Of a stretch of DNA of 64,000 nt, positions 40,101 through 48,600 are shown piece after piece; the stretch's first letter is position 1, and each line of letters opens with the position of its first letter. The notes beneath the pieces were generated by a model. That model saw nothing but the letters and a program-made list of their open reading frames with translations. It had not been told where the DNA came from and did no database searches. This DNA comes from Apteryx mantelli (lineage: Eukaryota > Chordata > Aves > Apterygiformes > Apterygidae): NCBI RefSeq assembly GCF_036417845.1, contig NC_089980.1, forward strand, positions 43,026,501 to 43,090,500. The letters are read 5' to 3'. A program made the translations under genes and the position numbers.

Positions 40101-42394
40101 TGTTCGAGGGGTTGGGGAGAGAAAGGTAATGCCAAAGTAAATAGTAGTCACAGCACCAGTAAACTATTTTCTCCCTCATCTCCCTGTCAGACCATTCTAC
40201 CTATGCTCCTCTCCTCCACAAGACCTTGCAGGTGATGTGTTATCACCCAGCATTATATCAGAATTTGCTTTTTACTAGCCCCTAAGCAATGTCATTTTCA
40301 CTTTAAGTATTTCCTTTAACATCATTCTAAACTGAACCTGAGAAAAGACTCCCAGCTGCAGAAGTCCAATATTTCTGTACACCTAGGATCAAGCAGAACA
40401 TTTTGTATATTTTCTCAGCATACAACAAGCAAAACTGCAGCACTGCTCTAAACAAGTTGTCAGATAAGACCCTCTAGTGTCAGAACAGTCTATAAAAGCA
40501 CATGATGCATTGCAAGACTGAAGTCAAAGGCCAATCATGGAGCTGAGACCAGAGAAACTCCTCTTTCTTCTCCCCTCACTTTCACATTCGGCCAAAGGAG
40601 ACCCATCTGCTACGGAAAAGGTGCTTCACTTTGTTTCTCTGCCTCACCAGTTTGCCCAGCACTGGGACAAGGTCTCAGCTTCATCTACCGCATAGGTAGC
40701 ACTAGTTCCTTGCTCTGGTACCACACACAAAAACACACACTTGCTAGTGGCACCGCCAAACACAGCCCTGAAGTTAAGAGAAAGTTTTGGGACTCCGACT
40801 GACTACAGCAAGCAAACACTACTCATCTCCACCACTCACCTACAGTAATTTAGGTTGGAAAGGACTTCAGGAGGTCACCTGGTTCTGCTCCCCCAGTTGC
40901 TCAGGCCTTGTCCCATCAAACAGTGAACACTGCCAAGGATGGAGATTTCTCACCCTTTCTGGGCCCCTGCCTCAATGCTTGACCACCCTCATGATACAAA
41001 GATTTTTCCTAATATCTAGCTGGAATTTTCCTTGATGTAACTTGTGCCTGTTGCCCCTCTAACAAGGCCATAATGACCATAATAAGGAAATCCTAAAACA
41101 ACCAAAAAACCCCACAAGCTAAAAACCAAGGAGACCCTGCAGACTTGGACCTAGCTGGGAGCTAAACCAATTATTCTTATTACAGTTGTTTGATTCAAAG
41201 AGCCACAAATGCTTTCAGCACCTGAGAAGAAGCACCACGACCAGCAACCTTGCTCCATTATCACCATCACTGTCCCCCTCCTCATCTCAGCAGCCCTCAC
41301 CTTACCTTACCTTACCTCTCCTGGCTACCCTGGCTCTTCCCAGGGCTTTCTTCAACCCCCCCAGGGGCTGCTCTCCCTTTCTTCTGTCACCCGAAACTCC
41401 CTGACCCCCACCGCCCTCCTGCACACACCAGTCCTGCTGGTCTCTCCTGAGGTCCCTTGAACTGTGGTTAGCCTCCTTCATCCCTCACCTTTCTTCTAAC
41501 CCACCTCCTCCCCCGACCACCTCCCCTTACTCTTCCCAAGATGTTTTACTGCCTTTCCAGGTCCGCACAGCACAGCCCCTGCCCGAGCAGCCTCCCGAGC
41601 CTGCGGCCGCTCCGGGCAAGTGCGGGAAGCGCCTCAGCACGGCTGGCAGCTTCCCAGCGCCCACGGAGATGCATAACAGCAGGAAAACCCGACAGCCCCA
41701 CTCGTTCCACCTTGCTTCTGCCGGAGGAGGCATTTGTGTGATTTGACCGAAGCGCCAGTGAAGCAGCACTGAATCAAGCCGCGCGGGGCAGATTTAAGAA
41801 GATTTTAGCCATCATGCTCTGGCGTGTCACAAGTCTCAGCATCTCCCGCTCACTTTCAGGGAAGGGATCTCCCCCCCTCCCCCCCACAACTACTGCGTCC
41901 CAACCTGGTTCACTCTCCTTCACAGCCTGCTCTAAAATTCACTTCCACTGCTGCAGTCCCACCCCGTTTCTCACTGCACTAAATTCAGTCGACAAGTTTA
42001 TTAGTCCGTGGGCGAGGGGAGAAAGAGTTACCTGGCGGATAGTGCCACAGCAGCCACAGTGTCTTCACGCGTTTTCTCTTTCATCCGAATCTCATCTTTC
42101 AACCAAATCTCTAACAGACCCCCGCCCGCTGCCCCTGGCACCCGCACGAGCCCGAGGTGGAGGAAGGCGCAACGCGCTCAACCCCCCCGGCAGCGCCCGC
42201 GCCGCCCCCGGCCATCCCGCCGCAAGTTCCCGTGCCGGACTGCCGGTCCCGAGCGGCGGCGCGGCCCGGGCGCCCCGCGCAGCCCCAGCCTCCCGCCCAG
42301 CACTCACCGGCCCCGTGGCGACGGTCCTCCCCGCCGCCGCCAGCAGGGCGAGGGCGAAGCGCAGCGGCACCGCCGGCGGCGGGGAGAAGGGCAT
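10008..42394 (-). CDS. GLP1R: Glucagon-like peptide-1 receptor, 5' part (exons 1-3 of a split gene; incomplete)
   Basis: Three minus-strand exons (42394-42308, 11523-11427, 10118-10008) join in phase (0, then 1, then 1) into 98 residues: a signal peptide followed by most of a class B1 GPCR extracellular hormone-binding domain. The family hallmark [14 protein letters not shown] and the segment [11 protein letters not shown] match GLP1R better than the glucagon, GLP-2 or GIP receptors as I remember them. GLP1R is a plasma-membrane receptor that binds GLP-1 and signals through Gs and cAMP in islet, brain and gut cells. Visible are four of the six conserved ectodomain cysteines, two N-glycosylation sequons (NRT, NVS) and the aromatic QKWKEY helix. 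The remaining cysteines and the seven-helix region need exon 4 onward, which I did not find and which probably lies past position 1. DNAH8 immediately upstream in the same orientation fits the mammalian gene order. Confidence 0.93.
10119..11426. other. GLP1R: GLP1R intron 2
   Basis: A 1,308-nt intron bounded by the GTAAGC donor of exon 2 and the CTCCCTGCAG acceptor of exon 3 on the minus strand. Nothing else of note was seen; a TC-rich patch (CTCTCGCTCTCTCTCTGCAG) lies near 10712-10731. Confidence 0.85.
11427..11523 (-). CDS. GLP1R: GLP1R coding exon 2: N-terminal helix of the hormone-binding domain
   Basis: The 97-nt exon runs from a CTCTTTCAG acceptor to a GTAAGC donor and encodes 32 full codons plus one base (phase 0 in, phase 1 out). 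The peptide contains [22 protein letters not shown]. This is the amphipathic N-terminal helix of class B1 receptors, with the invariant Trp and the first disulfide cysteine, followed by the usual Pro-Pro before the next exon. In the family this helix contacts the C-terminal half of the peptide hormone. The acceptor has a second AG two bases further in; the first is chosen because it keeps the frame with exon 1. Confidence 0.93.
17411..17482 (-). other. Candidate in-frame cassette exon inside GLP1R intron 1
   Basis: A 72-nt open segment on the minus strand has a strong pyrimidine tract and acceptor (TTTTGTTTTTGTTCTTTAAG) and an AAG/GTACAT donor. It is phase 0 at both ends, exactly the phase of the exon 1 to exon 2 junction, so it could be included without shifting the frame. 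It would add 24 residues, beginning [12 protein letters not shown] and ending SSKSLQK, between the signal peptide and the hormone-binding helix. Known GLP1R proteins do not need such an insert and the exon 1-2 join is already good. It may be an alternative exon, a pseudo-exon or chance in a 30 kb intron. Confidence 0.3.
21891..21940 (+). repeat. Short purine-rich tandem repeat
   Basis: Two exact 17-nt copies (GTAAGATAAGGAGATAA) stand end to end, followed by GGAAAA and a third partial copy (GTAAGATAAG). It lies in GLP1R intron 1. The unit contains GATAA motifs, so it offers several potential GATA-factor sites, but it may simply be slipped replication. Confidence 0.85.
25350..25870 (+). mobile_element. 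Degenerate LTR of an avian ERVL-type endogenous retrovirus
   Basis: The stretch GGTGTGCCCGAGGGGACTGC-GGCCCATGGAGAACC, then the purine-rich AGTCAGGAGCAGCAGAAAG, a CTGACCCCAACCTCC block, and finally AATTCCCCAAGTTGAAATTG with TTTTGCCTGC, resembles the long LTRs common in bird genomes, as I recall them. The plus-strand frame 25213-25671 (152 aa) runs through it but shows no retroviral protein motif, and I regard it as fortuitous. No internal gag/pol region or partner LTR was recognised, so it is probably a solo LTR. A CR1 element abuts its 3' end. The start boundary is uncertain. Confidence 0.5.
25893..26745 (-). mobile_element. CR1 LINE, 5'-truncated copy with the avian 3' end
   Basis: Read on the minus strand, the element ends with the classical CR1 tail: its complement GATCACAGAACAGTCGAGG, then TTGGAAGGGACCTTTAGAGA, starts at about 25899. 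It extends through the end of ORF2 (complement of ...MetGluPheAsnLys..., LeuGlyAlaAspGln... near 26700-26560) to a 5' truncation near 26745. About 850 nt of the element are kept. The same ORF2 portion appears in opposite orientation at 63450-63790, which confirms the assignment internally. Frames are broken, so it is inactive. Confidence 0.93.
26746..26940 (-). mobile_element. Older CR1-like fragment next to the younger CR1
   Basis: Sequence such as CTAATCCTGACTTGAAGACT followed by TCAAGTGATAGAGAATCCAT resembles the 3'-terminal region of ancient amniote CR1 families in the same orientation as the adjoining younger copy. It is strongly diverged, and the boundaries and family are uncertain. Confidence 0.5.
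26941..40844. other. GLP1R: GLP1R intron 1, distal part; no gene seen
   Basis: Both strands were read without finding exons, RNA genes or clear mobile elements. Open frames of 100-136 residues on either strand (for example 31878-31498, 36389-35982, 38208-37798) carry no recognisable domain and overlap equally long frames on the other strand, as expected by chance. A GC-moderate stretch at 29340-29820 has two adjacent plus-strand frames but no recognisable product. Short G runs occur near 34127-34141 and 36685-36700. Confidence 0.55.
40845..41070 (-). mobile_element. CR1 LINE 3'-end fragment
   Basis: The plus strand reads TTTAGGTTGGAAAGGACTTC, then AGGAGGTCACCTGGTTC, and ends near CTTGTGCCTGTTGCCCCTCT. 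This is the standard order of the complemented CR1 3' end, so the element points to the minus strand. Only about 225 nt remain, a typical severe 5' truncation. It sits 1.2 kb upstream of the GLP1R CpG island in window coordinates, inside intron 1. Confidence 0.88.
41071..42089. other. GLP1R: GLP1R intron 1 next to exon 1; CT-rich
   Basis: Pyrimidine-rich sequence (many C and T runs on the plus strand, 41240-41540), including a small CCTTA tandem near 41299-41317, then a transition into the CpG island. The plus-strand frames here are compositional. No exon was recognised. Confidence 0.6.
42308..42394 (-). CDS. GLP1R: GLP1R coding exon 1: start codon and signal peptide
   Basis: The start ATG is at 42394-42392, with G at -3. 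Twenty-nine codons read [13 protein letters not shown], then a leucine/alanine-rich hydrophobic core (ALALLAAAG), then RTVATGP: a typical cleavable signal peptide. The exon ends at a GTGAGT donor (42307-42302) in phase 0, which joins cleanly to exon 2. The start sits inside a CpG island, as expected for a first exon. A G19 run lies 18 nt upstream on the plus strand. The exon is very GC-rich, and other frames on both strands are open only because of that composition. Confidence 0.88.
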
Positions 42395-42411
42395 GGCCGG
42401 GCCGGAGGCGC

Positions 42412-42430
42412 GGGGGGGGGGGGGGGGGGG
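42412..42430 (+). repeat. Uninterrupted run of 19 G, immediately 5' of the GLP1R start codon
   Basis: Nineteen consecutive G on the plus strand equal nineteen C in the GLP1R sense strand, ending 18 nt before the ATG. Together with adjoining GGGCCGGGCGCGG it can form a G-quadruplex on the template strand and an i-motif on the sense strand. Homopolymers of this length are length-polymorphic and prone to sequencing error, so the exact count may vary. Confidence 0.9.
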
Positions 42431-42600
42431 AGGCCGGGCCGGGCGCGGCGGCAGCGGCGGGGCCGCGGCGGCCGCTTTTGTGGCGGCGGGAGGCGGGGCC
42501 AGGCCAGGTGCGGCGGGGCCGGGGCCGCCGGGGCGGGGGGCTCCGCTGCGCCTGGCGCGGACGGGCTGAGCGCGTCGTCAACGCGAAGGGCTGTTCCATG

Positions 42601-45600
42601 AAAAAAGGCAGGAAAAAACGGTGTTGCTAGTCCTGCCCTCCACCACCCCCTCTTCAACCTTTTTTATTTTAATCTGACTTTATCCAGGCTTGGGTATGTT
42701 GGTAGCCTTCATACTGCTCGTGACGTCTAGGTTTTATTAGTTTTTAATAATAGTAAATGCAATTACCCATTTATAACGTGAATTTGCAGAGTTGCACGTT
42801 AAATCAGAGCTCACTTTCTTAAAAAAAATCAGCAGCATAGATCAATCCTGTCAGTAATTTAATGCATAAGTTTTCGAGAACTTAGTTGCCTAGCAAAGGG
42901 ATGCTCTGAATTTGCTACTCTTACAGGTTCCTATTGCTGTCCTTACCTATTTAGTTTGCACCAACTAGTAAGAAGAAATCTTTGCTAAATCAGGTATATC
43001 TGGTGTGATTCTGCGCCTGAACCTGGAAGAAGAAAGAATTCAAAACTTAACAGATATAGAAGTCCCAACATTGAACTGAGAACTGGGGAAAAGATTTCAG
43101 ATTGGTCTGTTAGATGCTACTGGAATACGAATAAGTTAATAAATTAAATATTAATGATGTATGTTTATTTCAAATAAGTCACAGCATCAGACTGATGCTT
43201 TGGGAAGGTAACTATTCACAGCGTTCATCAATGCTGTGAAGTCCTGGAATCGTGAAATCCCTCAGTGTGTGAATTGCCAGGATAGCACTTACATCTCCAC
43301 AGCTAACTCCAGGCAGAAAGAACTTGGGATGGGGATTTGGTTGGCTGAAGCCTGAGAAAATATTTCCTTCAAGTTTTCTAAGCTGAGAGAAAACACAGAT
43401 TGAAAAACTACTCCCAGGGAGGAGAGAAAGAACATATATTTCAGGCTGCGAAAAGAGATGATTCGCAAGCCTTTCAAGCTGGCTGAAACCCTAATGTCTG
43501 CTTCAGATGATACACTTTATGTTGCTTGTAGAGGTTAACTTTTATTATCCCATTTAAAAACAAAACAAACAAACCCCCAAATCCACATTTTTTTCTACAG
43601 TAACAAAGCATTTCTGCAACAGACGTTTCCAAGGACTTAGGGAATGGCTGGAAGGAGTGAAAAACAGAGGGAAATTCTAATTGTAGAAGCCTGTTCAGAC
43701 ACAGTCACATGGCTTAGAGCAAAGAAGAGACTCCATGACTCAAAGGAAATCAGTTAGCCCCTAGATTTAAAGGATTCAAAACCATGTCTAAAGATTGTCT
43801 CAAAGGGATAAAGATAATGAGACAGGGAAAAGTATACTTACTTTGTCTCAGTCTGTGTATTTTTTGTGCTAAGTAAAGATAAACTACACGTAGATAAGTA
43901 ACTTCTGTAAAACCTACATTTCTGTAACCCGCAGCTATCACATGTCCATGAAGACAGCAGACAGCATCTGCCATACTGACAAGAAACACAGCTAGGAAGC
44001 CAGGAAAATCAACAATTGGCTATGAAGCTTTATTCTCATGAAAGGGTATGAGAGAACTGTGCCCAGGCATGGTTATACCTCACAGGAAGATTTTACTTGG
44101 AACCCAACATTTGATCCCATGAGGAAGTGCCAAGAGGTTGGCTTTACCTCTTGCCACCTGAACACAATGAATGTTACAGCTGCTCTCAATAAAACAACAA
44201 AAACATGGGGCAACTGAGCAAAATATCATCTAGCCTCCCTCAGGCCAGGGAAGAGAAACCTTTAATAAAAGGAAAGAACCTCTTCCACCTAGGTAGAATC
44301 ACCAACTTGCCCTAGGTACACCTATTTCACATACATATCTTTAATGCTTTCTATTATTTCTGGACCAGGCTTATTATTTAAATCTGCCAGCCAGGACTTC
44401 TGCTCCCAAGATGACTCCCAGCACCTGTGCACAGAAGCGGGCCAGCTGTTTTCACAAGAGTTTAATAGGCTCTTATGCAAGAGCCTTAGCAGGGCTATGT
44501 GTCTGACATGTATCACTGGAATAATCCTGCTTTGCAGATATAATCCGAAATTACTTGTTAGATATGATACACTGGTATTATGTACTTGGATGTTTATGGA
44601 GGGAAAAAAATTATCAGTTGGAAAACAGGTGGATCTCAACATTTAATTTATTTTTAGATACTTTTAGATAAATCTGTCATACTGAGGACACACTGAACTG
44701 TTTTCCTGATCTTCACATATAATCTAAGTAAATAATAAGACAAAAGGGAAAGTGACTTTTTTTTTTTTTTAAATCACAGTTACTCTTTAAGAGGAATATG
44801 GAAGGGAAAGAATGTGAGAGGAATGAAGACAAGAGAAAAGATGAGTAAGTTTAATTTACTCAAGAGGATTACCTATAAACAGTAAACTCTATAAAGGCAT
44901 ATTTTCATTATGCCCATTAAGAAACTATTATCTAATTTCAGAAGACTGAACAAATCCTGTTATCTTAAATCACTGTAAAAACAGAGGGCATTTTCCTAGA
45001 GATTTCCTAGAGAATATTTGTCCAATAAATCCAAATCTTTTGGGGAAATATTGATGAAAGTTGTCCCTAAAACATTAGTTGTTTTTTGTCATTATATTTA
45101 TTAGCAGATTGTTAATACTAAAATTTAAATTAATCTTTTGTATCAGTGTTAACAGAACAGTTTTCAAAGCAGGGAGCCGAGTGAAGCATTAAAATGACAC
45201 ATTGCATTGTGCTGGGGAAGGCGATAGGAAAATTTGACTGCACTATCCAAATCTGAAAGGAGCTGAGGTCCTTTCAGTTTGAAAAATACGATATGATGAC
45301 TTGAGAAAGCTTTGTACAACTTAAGAGCTTTGTTTGCTAATGCAGACTCCTTTTGTAGCTGAAGGACTGCAAATGGTATTTAAAATGCAGGGCTTATGTA
45401 ACTTTTCTTTTGTACCTTTATGTCTAGGTTGGACCAAACCTCTCAGCAGTATTAACAAGAAGTTACCTTGCAGTGCAGAGGTCCTTATTGTGCTGTTCTG
45501 ACCTTGATGCATTATTAATACACCTTACCATCTTCTGAGAGCAAAAACGTGCACCTTGAAAAACCTCAGTGTCTCTTTTCATAACCTGCCTGGATAATCC

Positions 45601-48600
45601 TTTTCCATGAAAACAGCATAACTGGTGATTTGCCAAGGGAAATTCCTGCAGATGAGAGGCCATGCCTTCACAAAGCCTCGGCCTCTGCTGCTCGGCCGAA
45701 AGATGTGACCTCTGGCCTTGGTGCCTGCAGAAAGAAACATCTCTGTCCCACATGAGACTGATGCCTTGTGTCTGTCAAGCTTTCTAAAGAGAAAAATGTT
45801 TAATGGAGAAGCTGCATGTTTTTTATCATGGTATCTGCTGGATAACAGACAGTTTCCTAAGCCTTCTTTAAAGGCGGTAGCCTGAAGAACTTTTTCAGTT
45901 TTTCAGTGCAAGTTGAGCACACTGTGCTTCTCCATGACCAGTAACTACTGGCCTTTGTTTTTATAAACACTGTCTGTATTTATAAAATTTGTATACAGAA
46001 TAGAGCTATTCAATGCTCTAGAACAACAGCAGTACAAATAGATAATTAAACTCCGAGTGAAATTTAATTCCCTTCTTGCATAAGTATTTTTGAAGCTACA
46101 AGGTCCATAGTTGCTGTGACTTGGAGAGTTTAAAAGTGTTTCATAAACTCAGGATTTATGTTAAGAATTGAGGGAGCTGTTGTCCTGTACAGTGACTCTC
46201 CAGGAGGTGCCCATGTACCTGAAAGATTGTTAACTGTTCACTCTCATGCCTTGTAACTGTAGTTTATAGTAACAGTATGTGAAGGAGTTTTGGCTCATTC
46301 TTTTTCTTTACAAAGCCAAGAGACTGTCTGTAAAGATCTTTCCAAGCTGAACAAACGCTATCATAGCTCAGGTGAGGACCAGCACCCATGAAGTTATTCA
46401 GAGAAATCATTTGGAAGTTTAGGAAATGAAGCAGAAGAGTTGTAGCACTGAATCACTGAATGTGGATGGTGTCTGGAGAATTTTTAACTCATACAGATAC
46501 CTACCTAACTGACATAAAAGTTCAGCTAAGCTGAATCCTTCTGTGCATTTCCTGGCAAAAAGTGGCTCCTAGTAACATTACGCAAATGAGTGCTATAAGC
46601 AAATAAGCCACTATAGTGATTATAGACACATTGATGTTTAGAAGGGAGGTCCTCTTGTCTTGGCGCTACATATACATTGGTATCTTTGGAGAAACTAACT
46701 TATCTGAATCATATTTTGAAACATAGATTTTGGAAAGTAGGTTATTTAAGCATTTTAGTAATATTCTATATCTTACAGCATTCTGTATCACAATATTGCT
46801 CCAGCAAAGAGATGTATGACAGATTAATGTACAAAACTTCTAAATGTGTAGTGCGCTAGGAAGTAGAGGAGTTTCTTGCAGTTACTGATCATAGTACACA
46901 TTTATGCATTAAATCTCATTATTTTTATTTTATGCTTATAAGTACTAATGGTTCTGTTACTAGTTACCTACCTACATGGAGAATGTGATCAGTACATGAA
47001 ATGTCTCATAGTAGCTATATAATGTTGGAATCAAAACCAACCAGTTTTCTATAATGTGAAGTACAACACTGTAGATGCAGATTCAGAATGAATGAGCATA
47101 AGTTGTTGGTAGTCTGCAGTTCCAGACTTAAAGGCCTGGTTCTATGTAAAAGTACAAAAAGAACAAGTAGTGCTTGAGCAAAACAGACAGCTCAGTTCTT
47201 CAGCTGTCAGATAGTATGGGTTGTACTCTTTGGGCAACATATTTTTTGATGACAGAAAAAAATGAATACAAAGTTTTTTTTGTTTTTTTTTTTAACTAAT
47301 GTTTGGTAAATTGCATAATGAAATGGACTAGCTGTGTCTACTTTTGTGTCTCGCTGCCTTGTGGAATTTATTCTATATAATGATTGCAAGGAGGGAATGA
47401 TTTAGATAGATAATTAATTTCAATACAAAGCTTACATTCTCTTGTAAAGAAGAAATTGCTTTAAATCTTTTCCATAAAATGTCTTTGAAAGAGGCATATG
47501 GTCCTATATTGATTAATCTCTGTACCTGATCCAGACATTCCTATATTTAGACATCTTAGAAGTATAGAAAGTCTAAAGGTTGTTGGCAATCATATAAGAA
47601 ATAAGCAACTTTTTTTTATTATTTTATTAAATTCTGGAGAATTTCTTACCGTTATTCCCTAATACAAAATTTTCTAATTAAAACTCACCTTTTCAAGTAG
47701 GCTTTGTTAAGAACAGTATTTTGGGCAGGCTGCTAAGATGGACAAAATGAAGAGGAAAGATGGTAGCACATAGGAAATAATGGTAAGAAATATTTTGTTT
47801 TGCATTTGACTTCTCTTCTTATTTTTCACAAGAAGGAAGTATCCAGCTATGAATCACAGAACAAGGGAGGGAAAGGATAAAGTCAAATTATTATTTATTA
47901 ATTAAAAAGACAGAATTATTACTTGCCTCTCTCCCTCTTCTTTGAGGGAATTATTTGGAAAACAGTCCATTCAGTATCTTCTCACCAAGGGAAAATTTGA
48001 TATGGAAAAGAAAAACTGCCTTGTACAGTTTGAAATATATTTGTGTGATGATCATAATGCTGGTCTGTCCAAAGAGGCACATGTCACTTCTGTCTATTCT
48101 GCTGCAAGATGTCTGGTAGAAAGGACCTGGACCTGGACTCCCTCAGGAAAAGGCTTCCCAAATGCTGAGACAAGCATTTAGTAGCCTGTCTGCAACATCT
48201 GACAGGTTCTAGGGACAAATATCCTCTGAAAGAGGTACAGTATATGTCTGTTCAGAAGGAGATGGTAATTTAGTCTATCATTCAGAACCAAGGATTAAAA
48301 AAATATTCCTTGGGTGAATGAGTGAGATGGGGAGCTGATTCCCTGGGTTTCCCATGTGCTCTCATGGCTATGACTAGAGAAAAAGGGTACCATTTTGATA
48401 ATATTGTCTAGATTGTATATACACATGCTAAATCCTTTCTGCAGAAAGAATGGCCATTTATATTACACTGAACGCTACAGCTATTCTTTTCACATGAATT
48501 CCCCTTTGTGTGCTCATGTGCCCAGAAAGAAGGAGATCACAATCTTTTAATCAGTGTCTTTGAGTCCAAAGCTCTTTCCTTCATAAACATCCTGAAAAAA

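Larger units (their letters stand above)
42090..42600 (-). promoter_or_regulatory. GLP1R: CpG island and promoter region of GLP1R
   Basis: This half-kilobase is strikingly rich in C, G and CpG against an AT-rich surround, and contains GLP1R exon 1. GC-box-like motifs (for example GGGGCGGGG near 42530 and GGCGGGGCC near 42490) suit Sp/KLF binding. No clear TATA box is seen, so dispersed initiation somewhere between about 42430 and 42650 is likely; the exact start cannot be read from sequence. An upstream ATG at 42599-42597 opens a frame overlapping the GLP1R start in another frame, which would matter only if transcription begins above it. There is no sign of a divergent plus-strand gene; plus-strand frames here are low-complexity Gly/Ala/Pro/Arg artefacts. 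Confidence 0.75.

Noticed and set aside
41186-41460. Ser/Pro/Leu-rich plus-strand frames next to the CpG island, considered as a divergent gene
   Set aside because: They arise from a CT-rich low-complexity stretch open in all three frames.
42008-42657. Several long frames on both strands (up to 251 codons) across the CpG island
   Set aside because: They are rich in Gly, Ala, Pro and Arg because of GC composition and stop-codon scarcity; only the 29-codon GLP1R exon 1 has splice and family support.
44322-44646. Frames of 100-106 codons open on both strands
   Set aside because: No recognisable domain on either strand and no promoter, splice or polyadenylation context.
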